A stretch of 64,000 nt of DNA from Zanthoxylum bungeanum (Eukaryota; Streptophyta; Magnoliopsida; Sapindales; Rutaceae): positions 21,702 to 85,701 of the forward strand of contig SKCR01026819.1 in NCBI GenBank assembly GCA_019454045.1. Reading direction: 5' to 3'. The position numbers and the translations under genes were made by a program. The notes under the pieces were generated by a model, which made no database searches, was not told the origin of the DNA, and saw only the letters and a list, made by a program, of their open reading frames with translations. Shown piece by piece: positions 9,001 to 20,836 of the stretch (position 1 is the stretch's first letter; every line of letters begins with the position of its first letter).

Positions 9001-11493
9001 AGTTATCATTACATGAATCTTACAAAGATCATGTTCTACTATTTGCTCAACTCCGGGCTTAGGCCCGAGATGTCATTCTATCAAATAGAATAACTTCTCA
9101 GTTCCTAGGACTATCCTGAGGTTCTATTCTCATTCTGAAAATTAAAGCCGTTTAAAGATATTTTCACCCATGATTATGTTCTAAACGATAATCTTTCAGT
9201 TATCTTGATTCCAATAGTCCAACTATTCAATCGACGATTTCGGGTACAATCGAATATAATGATTACTATAGTCTAACTATATAATCAATTATAATTTGAT
9301 TGGTTAAATTCAAATATAGTGATTACTATAATCCAATTATATAATCAACTATAAATTGAAGTAGTTTGAATACAGTCCAACTGTTTGATTTAAAAAACAA
9401 CAATTAAATATTAGTCCAACTAATATATATTAATAAATTAATGACGAAAAATGAAATGAGCGCGTATTGGCAAGTATCTAAACGAAATTACAAATTTAAT
9501 ACCTGCCTCCCACTATTTTTTAGCGAGCCTCTAACCCTTCGTTGAGTACTCGGGAAACCTAATTTCCTAGTGGGCTAGGATCCCGTTAAATAACACACAA
9601 CCTTGACTTTGGCCAACAAGCTGTATGATATTTAACTAGGTAGATCTCTAAGATCAATTGGATCTTATCCAATTCCTAGATCCAGTAGGTGGACATCCAA
9701 GTCCGAAACATATATCTAATATATGTCAATATATCTGATATATTCCCTAACCTTTTTCCTCTTAATCCACTAAGCCTTGGCTTTGGCACAACAAGCTTAA
9801 TGATTCCAGTTAAGCGGGACCCATTGACTTTGGAAAGCTTCGTAATTGATGTCGATGGACAAGAAGTGATCTTGACTTTGGCCAACAAATCACAACTTGG
9901 ACAAGACATACGATATGGAACAAAGCTTTCATGATTCAAACACATCCGCGATGGACAAAGGTCTTGACTTTGGCCAACAAACCAGTGCCAATCTTGGATC
10001 TTGAGAATGAATCACTCAATGGAAGGAAAGCGCTTAATATTTGTTGAGGGTTTTTCGCGTAATTGGCAACCAATTAATTATCTTTGATTAGGTCTCATCA
10101 TACACCCTTAAGCATGCATTCTAAAAGCATAATAAGGCGCGGTAAATAAATTAATAATGATATGGAGATGGATATTTAAAACATTTTGTTCCTAGAACAA
10201 ATCTCTCATTTTCCTCTCTCCCGCTAGTAGAAATCTTACTTCTACCCAATTACATAACACTTCTAAAGAAACCTCATTTACATTGAGGGGAATAGGTGAG
10301 AAGAGAAATACAAAGAGTCAAGAGGTAATAGGCTGGACACGCAGGTCCAATTTAATAAATTCTAAATTTATTACAACAATTTCGAAAATTATCCTCACCC
10401 ATCTAATATCTATCTGATATACATTATTCATACATCACATCTATGTATTCACACAAAGCATGTTATCAATCAATCTAATCCAATTAATTAATCTTTAATT
10501 AATGATCACCCAATGTTCAAACAATAATTTGATTTGCGCGAGTCCAACTCATTTTAAGAATAAGTACTCAAAGTACGAATTCTTGAATGATATCAAACTA
10601 TAATATTAAATCCAATTTAATTTGTATTCAATACTAATTCTTTATTTAATTCCAAATTAAATAATTACACTTTATTAATGAGCCTTTGCGACTTATATTC
10701 TAAATTTAATCTTAATGGGTCTTAAAGCCCAATTAACATCCAATGTCAATTTAATTAAAGTCCAATGGGCTTTCAATTAATTTATAAGGCATGGACTTTG
10801 GCAACCAAGGCCCAATAAGGAATCACCATTTGCCAAAAATCAATTTAGGCCCAATTAAATTTCTTTAAAGGCCCAATAATCATATTTGGACTTTATTGAA
10901 ATGGTTTTAAGCCCAATTGGATCCAACCAATTATCTTAAACCAAACTTGGCCTAACCAAGCCCATTAAGCCCAAATACAACTTTATTAGCCCAATTAATT
11001 AAATTATAAAATTCCAAATTTCATAATTTAATTAATTGAAGTGTATTAGCTGTAATTAATTAGTCAAATTAACATTTCCAAAATACCAATTACACTAATT
11101 AATCATGCTTTATTATTATCAATTCATGTCCAACATAATTGAAGCAAAATCAATCCCAACATGCTCTTAAGCTCTCGGCAATATGGGACTTTTTATATCA
11201 ATTTTGATTTCAATCCAATTAAATCACAAACTAATATATCCCATGCATTTTAAACATATCCGATTGTCTAATATTCAAAATCACCAAGAGCTAGGGTTCC
11301 AACATATATTCGGCCAAGCCTCAAATTTTGGGGAAAATTAATCCAATTAATTTTTCTTCAAATTGATCATGCACAACTCAAAGTTAACATATTATAAGCA
11401 TGCTCAAACAAACAATTTTCCTAAAACATGCTCAAATCAAAAATACCCAAATTAAAGTTAAGAACCCTAAATTCAATTTCATGCTTAATAACC
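9001..11493 (-). other. Long non-coding leader of Copia copy 1
   Basis: About 2.4 kb between the primer site and gag, AT-rich, without a gene. It holds scattered copies of CTTGACTTTGGCCAACAA (9606, 9873, 9962 and variants) and several 3-nt-spaced inverted repeats. The same leader is present in copy 2 and its tandem partial copy. Confidence 0.65.
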
Positions 11494-11504
11494 GCTCTGA
11501 TACC
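11494..11504 (-). other. Primer-binding site of Copia copy 1
   Basis: Minus strand GGTATCAGAGC, the initiator-tRNA-Met complement used by most plant Copia elements. It lies 2 nt inside the LTR end (11507). Confidence 0.85.
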
Positions 11505-11506
11505 GT

Positions 11507-13466
11507 TGTTGGGTTTTCTAGGTCAAACCAAGATCAATTAAGCAATGAAACATGTGAATACAACGTAAGAAGTTGGAATGGATTTTGGATGCGTTGAACA
11601 CAAAAAATCTGCTCCTTGAGTTTCGGCCAAGCCCTCCTTGTGTTGATCTTCAAGCTCCAAGCTTTGAGTGTTGATTCCAAGCTCAATGATTGGTTTCCCT
11701 ATCACCTTGGTAAGACTCCTTGGATGTGCTAGCATTCATGATTTTTGAATCAAAAATAAAAGAGAATGAACCCTAGGTTCACGCCCAACTTGAGAGAGAA
11801 AGAGGAACACCATTCGGCCAAGCCAAATGGGAGAGGAAGGAGATGATGTTCACGCCCAAGGCATGGATTGGGAGAGAGAGAGTTGTTTTGTGTTATGTAT
11901 AATTGATTTCAAAAAACAATTATCATATACCAAAACCAAACTTTTGGTATTAGTCATTCCAAAATGACAAAGAGTGTTTTTCAAGTTACCATCAAATCCA
12001 ACTACTCCCATCAACAAAAAGGTGATGAGATGGACTAGGTGATGTGACTTGTGCGGGCCCCACTTTAATTCAAAATTCGAGTGGGCCCGCAAACACTCCC
12101 GGGCTCGGGTTCGTAATTCCGAATTAACGAATTTTCCGTTGCAACGTAATTAAATCAAATTTAATTAAATAATTATGCCTAGTAAAATTACTATTCACGT
12201 CGCTAGCGAATTATTTTTAAATTAACTTGTTCGCCCGAATTAAAATCTAATTTTAATTCCGCGTCAAAATCTAATTTCGTTTAATATATCGAATATATTA
12301 TTTTATCGATTAATTCCAAATTAATCGTTCTCTCTCTTTAAATAGAATTTTATCCAAGATAAAATTCTCCGTAATTAATCCTAGATTAATTTTCTCTCTT
12401 ATAATTAATCCCAGATTAATTGTGTGCGAGTCATACATCATCGATGAATCTTCGGGAAGCGACCCATGAGATCCCTGGATATGTTGGCAGTAAATCCGGT
12501 CATCGGTATATCCGAATACGTGCGTACCTAGTACCACATTCTTACCGATTTACAAGACATGGTTGGCTTCTAGCAAAGCACCGTGCCTACCCAATTCTCC
12601 AGAAATATTCTTAATGGAATATATAATCTGTATCAGGCGTAGTATACGTAGTATTGCGTATTACGATCCAGTATCGGATGTCACAAGCAAAGCCTGGGGC
12701 TGGAATTGTGTCTGCCCCGTACGAAGCATATATCGGATCTCTAGTAACTAGTCTCTATAATCGGATAAACATGACCTAGTCATATTATCTCGATAACTGC
12801 AGCATACAAGAGTATCAGTTCCTTATCCTACGTGATCATCATCTCCATATGACTCAAGTGATACTTCATCTTGACATCACACCCAATACACTACGATTCT
12901 CAATATACCATACCCAGAAGAGGCGTACACAAAACCTGTTAAAGCCTGGACGACCAAAACCAAAGTATATTGATTGTCGCAAGTATTAGCGATGTAAGTC
13001 TCAGGTTAAGACCAAATACACCTACCCTGATTTGGACTTCCATAGACACATAGTCATACTACCAATGGAATTCCGAGGGGTCTATCCAGAGCGAAGCTGT
13101 TTCCGTACCATCGGTAAACACAACCTCTTATTACACTTGCATGAGTATCCAATACCCAAATATATGAGAACTATGTCGTTATGCTCCCATAACACGCACA
13201 AGTGCAATACTAGTCTATTCCGCATTATCGATGTCCAGTCTCGATAATACTACGACTAGGGATATTTAATGATTAAACCTTAGTGGATTAATATTGTCTC
13301 ATATCTTATTAATCCGGAACTAATCATATGGACTTTTATAATTTATATATCCCGGTAATCCAATTACAAATGATAAAAGAGCAATTTCCTTTGTCACATA
13401 GTTAATTTGTACAACAACACAATGTTCTGTACAAATAGTGATGCAATGGGTCATAATTGTCCAACA
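11507..13466 (-). repeat. 5' LTR of Copia copy 1 (about 1.96 kb)
   Basis: Ends TGTTGG...CCCAACA, as in the LTRs at 46998-48973 and 54046-56018, with high similarity throughout. The right edge meets host DNA at 13467. Confidence 0.9.
12110..12421. repeat. Ladder of 3-nt-spaced inverted repeats in Copia LTR (copy 1)
   Basis: Consecutive dyads include 12148-12168 (spacer CAA), 12238-12258 (CTA), CGATTAATT arms near 12306 (CCA), 12344-12368 with 11-bp perfect arms (CAA), AATTAATC arms near 12373 (CTA) and 12403-12421 (CCA). This is the reverse complement of the ladders at 48041-48355 and 55085-55399. Confidence 0.85.
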
Positions 13467-14048
13467 CTGAGACAAAGTCCCAGAAATGGGTGTTTCCTTC
13501 AGCCCATTAAACCCCCAATGTTTCCTACTCGCATGTAACTGCTAGATCATGTGTGCGACAGTAGGGTCGTGCATGCAACTGCTGGGTCGTGTGCTCTGAT
13601 AACCGCTAGATCATGGGGATCACTGTCATACTATGCAGTAACTGTTAGGTGAGTCTATTTGTAACTGGCCAATTGCAAGACACCTTCGCATATTCGTTCT
13701 TCTTTCATCGATCTTCACTTGTTGGAAGGTTCTTTCTTCGTTCTTCACGATTCTTTGCCCATTGGTCTAATCGTCCTAGGTCGAGTCGTCATGGGTCAAT
13801 TCCTTTTTCATTCTTCTTCTCGAATGACGCAATATTTTTTCATCCTTTAGTAATTATTTTCTTGTTAATAGAAATAGTAAGATTCCAAATTTCTTAAGAA
13901 CTATCTCATCAATTCTCCGTTATTTTCAACAACTAATGCTCAATATAAGAAATCCCCGAAGTTATTGGATTAATTGGTCCACTTCGATAGATCATAATCA
14001 TTTGGAAATCTCGTACCAAGGCGAATGATTTCTTGATTTCCTTTGGTT

Positions 14049-14126
<78 letters not shown>

Positions 14127-14434
14127 TATTTATCCATGTCTATGCTTAGTGTAATCTTTGATTATTTGATCATCAATTTGATTAATGAGGCACGAATTTG
14201 ATTAACTTGGAAAGAAAGTCTAATTTAATCATTGAGAATAACATGTGATTTGACATTAGGATTGTCGTTGTTGAATTTGCAATTAGGATTGGAATATACC
14301 TAATTGGTGTATGAGATCAATTTTAGGAATTGGACATAATTTAGACTTAATTTGATAAATTGATATGAGAATCTGATCTGACTATTTCATTAATTAGGTT
14401 AACTGTGCAAGGAGGAGATTTATATAGAAATTTA
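13467..14434. other. Host intergenic DNA, no gene recognised
   Basis: Contains a (TA)n tract and, around 13640-14030, a stretch with short protein-like frames on the plus strand but no start-to-stop gene. Its origin is not identified. Confidence 0.5.
14052..14123. repeat. (AT)n microsatellite, about 72 bp
   Basis: Uninterrupted alternating AT from 14052 to 14123. Confidence 0.97.
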
Positions 14435-15830
14435 AGGGGATGTATTCAATTGAGATTTTAAAAGATTATTTTGGGTTAAATAAGTCTTGTGGTATTCAAT
14501 TAAGATTTTTAAATAATCTAAAAAGTTTTGTAGTATTCCATTAAGACTATTAGGATTTTTTTAAAGAAGGTGTCCAAATATAGTGGTATTCAACCAAGAC
14601 TTTAAACAAGTAATAAAAAATCTTATGATATTAAAAAACTTACTTATTTTGAAGGATTTTTTTATATGTGTGATTGTGTGAGACTTTTAGTGGAAAGTAT
14701 AAATATCAAACTCTATAAACAAAATCTCACCCTAACCATCACACTTCTGACGTGAGAATTTTTTTGCTGTTAGAGAAGAGAAGATGAATAGACATGTTAG
14801 CTCTTCGTGAACAAGATACTTGCTTATTAGTACTTTCTTATTTTTCAGTCTGCGTAGTGCAATTTCTCTTTTCTTTCATATAGCAAAAAAAACCAAAGTT
14901 TTTAGTTCAAATTTCTTATGAAAATATATCCAAACACATTGCACTGAAACCAAAGTTAAGCAAACAATGGTCATGAACGCATACTGGTGTAGTTTGTATT
15001 GTCAGCTTCAAAATTGCAATTTGTTGAACCCTAATTATTGGATTAATGAGTGTCGATTTCTGTTGGATTTTTGTTGCAGGCCAACATAAGAAGCATTAAC
15101 AAGAACTTGAAAATCTTACACCAGCACAATTATTGTTTTGCAGGCTCATATATATTTTTTATATACATATAATTTAAATGGGGGATTTAGAATAAAGAAA
15201 TAACAAAAGAAATGGCAAAGAGCAAAAAATCACTATGAATCTTAGACCATGAATGATACCATTGAATTATGATGATCTGTTAGTATTTTGATAATGTTGG
15301 GTTTTGTTGAACTATTTTTTTGTTTGTGCTATTTTGCTTCTACTTTGATTGAACTATTGTTATTGTAATTTGGTTAAACTATTTTGATACTTTGGTCGAA
15401 ATATTTGGGTTATAATTTGTTTGAAATATTATTATTGTAATTTCAAAAAAAAAAGAGAAAAAAAAGACAACAGCTTGTGTTAAATAGATGAATAACTATT
15501 GGTTTCATTTCATATAATCATGGTTCTAAAAAAGTTACACTTTGATTCATGCTCGTTCAAAAAGAAAATATAGCTATAAAAGTTGTGGCATCCCTACCTA
15601 ATCATGATGGAAAATTTAGCATTGACAACCAGTTAGCATCTATATGTGGTCCAATCAAATCTTATAAATTCTTATGACATAAATCTTTTAAAATTCCAAT
15701 AAGTAAAAAATCATAATTAAAAAACTTTAAAAAAATCTTGCAAGTCATTACATACTTAAATAGTCTTTTAAAATCCACTGAACTTATATATCCATAAATA
15801 ATCTTTTAAAATCTCAATTTAATACACCTC
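14435..15830. mobile_element. Non-autonomous TIR DNA transposon, about 1.4 kb (PIF/Harbinger-like?)
   Basis: The left end AGGGGATGTATTCAATTGAG and the reverse complement of the right end GAGGTGTATTAAATTGAG match over about 39 bp with one gap and a few mismatches. TTA stands on both flanks (14432-14434 and 15831-15833), the 3-bp duplication typical of PIF/Harbinger. Left subterminal sequence repeats GTATTCAATTAAGA-like words, as often seen at transposase-binding ends. No transposase frame is present, so it would be a MITE-like or internally deleted copy. The superfamily is inferred from TSD length only. Confidence 0.7.
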
Positions 15831-16281
15831 TTATTTAGTAGGCCGATAATTAGTCAATGTTATTAGCCATAGAGGATTTCATGTAGGCATTACGAAGTAA
15901 TTAGGGGAAAGTGAAATCTTGAATAACTTTATGATTAAATTACTTTTATTAATTTTAACTCATTACAATTTACAATTCTTGCATTTAAAATTCCATCTTC
16001 TTAATCATGTGTATAGATAAGATTGTAAATTTAAAATTTTAGTACTTGATATTTGATTAGATAAGTTCATGCGGGATCAATATCTTTTCTGTATCACTTA
16101 TACGAAACATGTGCTTATGTGTTATATATAAATAAATTTGTATTGTTAAACACAAATCCATCACATTTTAATTCGATTCGTTTAAAATTCGATACAAATT
16201 CGATTCATTAATTTATTTTGCTACCCATATTAAAAAAAAACATAAACGAAGAAACAATTTATAGAAGATAAGGCAAAACTC

Positions 16282-16314
<33 letters not shown>

Positions 16315-16436
16315 AGGGATGAATTACATCATTCCATAGTTTATAATAATTTATTTATAATACTTAAATGAAAGGATAGTTTAACCTTAACCCATGACTA
16401 AAGTTCAAACATAGTTTTTCTTATTTAGCATCAACT
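15831..16436. other. Intergenic/3' flank of stachyose synthase
   Basis: AT-rich, with an (ATT)n microsatellite at about 16289-16313. Minus-strand AATAAA near 16345-16355 could serve as the poly(A) signal of the gene that ends at 16437. Confidence 0.5.
16289..16313. repeat. (TTA)n microsatellite
   Basis: Eight or more uninterrupted TTA units immediately downstream of the stachyose synthase stop. Confidence 0.95.
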
Positions 16437-19378
16437 TCAAAAGAGAAAAGCAACTTTAGAAATGCCCTCAGCCTCTTCAGTCCAAGGAACATTCAAGGTC
16501 ACTTTGCCATCAGGCATCCACTCGAAAGCCACCTCAGCACCGTTGAGGTAACACTTCTTTGGTGACCCACTTGAATAGGCTAAGAAATTTCCTCCTCCTT
16601 TTACTAAAATCCTGACACTAATCTCAGCTCCGGACTCAAAGTACTCCAATTCTCTAACTGTTCCTCCGTTATTGAACATGTTAGTTATCCCAACAGGAGC
16701 GAATTTGATGCCGGGGCCTATTCTTTTGATTGGCACAAAATTGAAGAGCTCGAATGATACTGGTTGGAGAGTGATTTGAATTGCCTCAGATTTGGGAGTG
16801 ATCAAATGTATTTTGTCAGCTTGGTTGAGATAGACAATGTACTCTCCAGCATCACCCAAATGTGCTGCTTCAGGATTTTGGTCCCATTCTATATCAGTAA
16901 CATGCACAGAACCAGAAACTGGTTTGTAACATTCTGCATAGCCCTTGATCCTCCTCTCCTTCTTGTCCCATCCAGCTCCTTGGCAGTTAAAAGCTCCAAT
17001 CACACCTCCATACTGTAAAAGTTTTTCAAAAAATGAGTGTTTATTGTCTTGTGATTAATTACCTGTTTTTTAGGCAGTTTAGAGAGCCGTGACCATGCGG
17101 ATAGTAAGTTAACACTTGACAGTCAGGTCAATGTTCGATGAACTTTTTTGAACAGAAAAATTAGTGAAAGAAGTAGGATGATACCTTGTTGAAGTTCCAA
17201 ATCTTGAGAATGGTCTTTGTGTCAAATAGAGGGTTTCTGAAAAGGCAGTCTCTGGTTGGGAGGGCGAAGTGCTGGCACCTGGGAATGGTACCATCAGGAT
17301 AAACAAGTTGCTTCAAGAGATCGAAATCATGTCCTCCAACTGAATCACTAACATAAACAGGACCGCCGCAGATGGCTCTTGAGCCAGCATGAAATTTGGC
17401 ACAGCAGTGATCAGATTGGAACATGTCCCAATCAGGCTGAATGAACTGCCCCATCCACATGCTGTTGTAGGAGCAGTGGATCATATGAACACCTTGCAGC
17501 CAATAGACTCCATTTGGATCCCCATTCGGATCCTGGAACCAGAAATCATCTCCTGTAACAAACAATAAATTAACCCATATGTTAAAAAATTTGAAATTTG
17601 TTACATAAAATATGACCAATTTATGAGACTTCCTTACCAACTCTGCCCATAGATATCTGGTGTGTTCCGAGGAAGAAAAAATCATTGCATTGTTGCATGC
17701 TGGAGATAATTCCAGTTCCATTGAAGTTCTTTTTCAAGGAATTTGACAGTCCTTTGTAATAAGCCTTTCCTAGCTCGACCCGACCTCCATATTCTTCCGC
17801 AACATATTCAAGAGTCTGCATATTCACAATCACACAGAGTCAAAATATTAAATTTTGTAAATAAGATGTTTATCATGAGATTGGTAAATTTTGAAAACTT
17901 ACATGGATGACATCAATTTTGACTCCATTAATGCCAACTTGGGCAAGGTAAGAGTGCATAGAGTCATAAAAATCATCGGCTTGAGAAGGATGAACAAGCC
18001 CAATTCCACCTTCAACGATTTTAATCACAGCAAGATCATCCATTGTCCCATCGAGTCCTGGAGACAAATTGCAAGGAGTGACCTTTGAACTGAGATGAGT
18101 AGCTCCTGGCTTAACGCCACCCCAGGCACCACAAAGAGCGTGCCACACCCAAATATCATCCAATCCCTTAAACTTGGTCCTCAAATCTCTTGTAAAAGCC
18201 TTCATGCCATAATTTTCAGCCTTGCATGAACAGCTTCCACACCCTTCATTGACACTAGTACCTCTCTCTTCCCCACCAAACATCTCCTCTAATTCTTGTT
18301 TCAACTTGTTAATCTTTGCATCAAACATAGAAAGATCAGTGACTCCTGATTGGATTGCCTTGTCGCGATCCTTGTTACCATGCTCGAGTTCAATCGCCTT
18401 GTTGATCAACATCTTTGGCTTCTTAATATCGAATGGAGGAGCATTAGGAGCCAACAAGGATCCACCCTTATATTTTCTGAATTTTTCACCTTCATCAAGC
18501 CTGTGCAGCCTGGCAGTCATTTGTTCTCCACCAAGAACAAGATTTTTGGAATCCTCATTCGGATTCTCATCATCACGGTTGATGCTTTGCCAGCCATCAT
18601 CAATTATGAGAAACCTTGGAGAAAGACCACCGTCAACAAAATCTTTCACTCCCTGGCAGATACCAGCGGGTTCTACCGTTAAGTAGAATGCATCCCAAGT
18701 GCACCAACCGAATTTGTCAACAAGAGATGGGACTTGTTTCTCTTCCAAAATCCTGAAAGTATTGAGATGGACTCTAAGAGCACTATAGGCCTCTTTCATG
18801 ATATTGTAAGGATTATCAGACACGTGAACATAAGTAATAGCATCAAATGATGATGCTTTCACTTGGGTAGAACCACTCTCAGCACAAATCATGACATGGC
18901 CATTAGTGCCGGGATGAAGAGCAGACCTAAAACTGCTTTCAATAATGGGTATGATAATAACATAAGAGCTAATTTCAGGGACATCTAGGAGAATCCATTG
19001 GGTTTCCATTTGCAAATCAGAACCAGAAGTCCCAACCCACTGAGTGGACCACCATGTTTTGAACCTAAAGATACTCACAAAATCCCTACTGCTAAATCTA
19101 CCCAAGGAGTTCATCAACCTATCGGACGGTTCCTTTGCTTTGAAGCCAAGGAAACCACCCTTGTGAGAATTGGCCTGGACACGCTGAAGCAGGGTAAGTG
19201 AAGCATCAGTGGATTTGGAGATTGAAAATGGAGTGAAAGAAACATTGCTAGGAATGTCGGACAGAACTGGGAAACCTTTAACACAGAGCTTGCCATTAGA
19301 CAAGCCTATGTGTTTCTCCAGTTTGTTTGTTGCGAGTTTCATGAGTAATGGGTTGGCAGGATCATTTGGGGGAGCCAT
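16437..19378 (-). CDS. STS: Stachyose synthase (galactinol--raffinose galactosyltransferase), GH36
   Basis: Four exons on the minus strand: 19378-17903, 17815-17638, 17552-17185 and 17012-16437. All introns are GT-AG (87, 85 and 172 nt), the phases join cleanly, and the product is 865 residues. It makes stachyose from raffinose and galactinol in the raffinose-oligosaccharide pathway, a cytosolic/storage and phloem-transport sugar route. Family marks: MAPPNDP start, FRFKTWWSTQWVG, FGWCTWDAFYLTV, FLIIDDGWQS, KAFTRDLRTKFKGLDDI and WVWHALCGAWGGV. The GH36 nucleophile is Asp489 in KIDVIH at the exon 1-2 junction, with the acid/base probably Asp553 or Asp554 in RVGDDFW. The insertion of about 80 residues near 300-385 (rich in E/K, with CGSCSC) and the total length separate stachyose synthase from shorter raffinose synthases. 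No signal peptide. No lesion seen. The M at 19378 is chosen because it matches the family start. Confidence 0.95.
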
Positions 19379-19442
19379 GACAGAGGAATAACAGAGAAAC
19401 AATTGAGGGGAAAAAAAAAGGTTGATGATATGACAAAAAAAC

Positions 19443-19451
19443 TCAAAACAT
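19443..19451 (-). promoter_or_regulatory. Minimal upstream ORF (ATG TTT TGA) in STS leader
   Basis: A two-codon upstream frame about 65 nt before the STS start codon. It lies within the leader from either candidate TATA box. Confidence 0.45.
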
Positions 19452-19470
19452 AAGAGGATTTATAAAGGGT

Positions 19471-19506
19471 TTAAAAGAAGAACTGATTTCGGAAACTGAA
19501 TCTCAT
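19471..19506 (-). promoter_or_regulatory. 11-codon upstream ORF in STS leader
   Basis: ATG at 19506, stop TAA ending at 19471; peptide MRFSFRNQFFF. It is included only if transcription starts from the distal TATA box, because the proximal one would place the start at about 19495. An effect on translation is inference. Confidence 0.4.
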
Positions 19507-19523
19507 GATACACAAAACAAAGC

Positions 19524-19530
19524 TTATATA
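19524..19530 (-). promoter_or_regulatory. Proximal candidate TATA box of STS
   Basis: Minus strand TATATAA, about 150 nt upstream of the ATG. Confidence 0.45.
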
Positions 19531-19643
19531 ACAAAGACAAGAACAATAAAAGCTGAAATGAAAGTGAGAAGATTGCTGCCAAAGAGAAGATAAAGAGATT
19601 TTTGTTTTTGATATGCAGTGATGAAACGGGAAACCTTAGCAGG

Positions 19644-19652
19644 TATATATAG
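19644..19652 (-). promoter_or_regulatory. Distal candidate TATA box of STS
   Basis: Minus strand CTATATATA, about 270 nt upstream of the ATG. It would give a leader of about 240 nt containing both upstream ORFs. Confidence 0.5.
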
Positions 19653-19973
19653 AAAAAATTGAAGTGGGTTCGTGTCAAATTGGAATAAAAAATAGAATCA
19701 AGTAAGTTATCCAGATAAGAAGCTTGGGCGGTTGGTGATGCTATATGTGCTTTAGCTTTATGCTCTTTCCCTCTCGTTTCTTTTTCTCTTTTAGTTCCTG
19801 TAAAAAAAAAAAAAAAAGATTAAAAAATTAAAAATTCTTCATATGAAAAACAATTGAGCATTTGTTTGTTTCCATGGACAATGACTGCGAGAATGGATTG
19901 AAAAATTATCCAACTAATTAGCAGTTGAAAAGAAACATCCATGTATGCTATTTGGCAAATCGCGTGCATGGGA

Positions 19974-19985
19974 CATGCATGCATG
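19974..19985. promoter_or_regulatory. RY-type motif (CATGCATGCATG) upstream of STS
   Basis: Overlapping CATGCA elements about 600 bp upstream of the STS ATG. Another GTGCATGG lies at 19964. CATGCA is the seed-specific RY core bound by B3 factors of the ABI3/FUS3 type, fitting a gene of seed raffinose-family sugars. Activity is inference. Confidence 0.45.
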
Positions 19986-20829
19986 TATGTTACTTTCAAC
20001 ATATCATATGGTGGGAAATTAATTCTGAACTTTTTAAAGTGATTATGCAGAATATTTAAATTGAGAAGTTGATTGCCACTGTAGTGTGGTTATGAGATTG
20101 GTTGAAATTGAATATGCATTCAAGCTATAGGGGGACATATTGAGTTGTTGAAAAATGATGATAATGTAACACTGGAAAGTTCTCAGTGAGCTCACACGTT
20201 ACATTATTTTTAAGGAAGAATGTTCTCTAATTCTATAATTTTTTTCATAAACTATTGCAACCAATAAACAATTTATAAAAGAAAATTTTATAAATCGATA
20301 ATATTTTTTATGAAACAAAATATATTTTAAAAAATATTTAAGTTTTAAATAAAAACAGTTGGTAGCTTTCTTAAAAAGGAAAGACTTTGAAAAATCTCAA
20401 TATTTTTCGATCAATTCATTCAATATTTCATTTTTCCGAGGACAAATTGTCACTTTTAAATTATGTGTTAGATGTAATATGAGTATTTGGAATTAACTAA
20501 TTTGAAATTATTATTCTCTTAAAAATGTAAAATTTATAAATTTTTTCATCGAAACATATCGATAATGAATCTTATTTTCAAGCTTATAATTTATATATCG
20601 ATAATATATAAGTTTTAATGAAACAATACATATTTTAGGAGATATTTAAGTTTTAAATAATAAAACAGTTAGTAGGTTTCTTAAAAGGGAAAGAATTTGA
20701 AAAATCTCAAAATTTCCGATCAATTCATTCAATATTTTATTTTTCCGAGGATAAATTATCACATTTAAATTATATACTAGATGTACTAATACCTCACCCC
20801 AATTGTCTCAAATCTTGGCTCAACCCCTT
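19986..20829. repeat. AT-rich STS upstream DNA with a decayed direct duplication
   Basis: About 20283-20482 and 20585-20785 are diverged direct copies about 300 bp apart, sharing ATATTTAAGTTTTAAATA, AATCTCAA..TTTCCGATCAATTCATTC and TTTTTCCGAGGA. No gene found. The last bases before 20830 flank the Athila-like LTR. Confidence 0.7.
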
Positions 20830-20836
20830 TGATGAG
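20830..20836 (+). mobile_element. First 7 bp of the LTR of Athila-like element B
   Basis: TGATGAG here plus CGGAAAATATATC at 43393 rebuilds exactly the LTR start seen intact at 45088. The Tat element (20837-43387) split it and duplicated ATGAG. Confidence 0.85.

Larger units (their letters stand above)
7669..13466 (-). mobile_element. Copia retrotransposon fragment, minus strand (copy 1)
   Basis: A 5' part of a Copia element: LTR (13466-11507), primer site, long leader, then degenerate gag, protease and early integrase. It is cut at 7669 by element A. It aligns in reverse complement to the copy at 46998-57319 over the whole length. That copy continues past the break, which shows that element A caused the cut. 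Confidence 0.9.

Noticed and set aside
17891..18686. Plus-strand frames across STS exon 1
   Set aside because: Shadows of the stachyose synthase coding strand.
16437..19378. Raffinose synthase instead of stachyose synthase
   Set aside because: Length of 865 residues, the E/K-rich insertion with CGSCSC and the MAPPNDP start fit stachyose synthase; raffinose synthases lack the insertion and are shorter.
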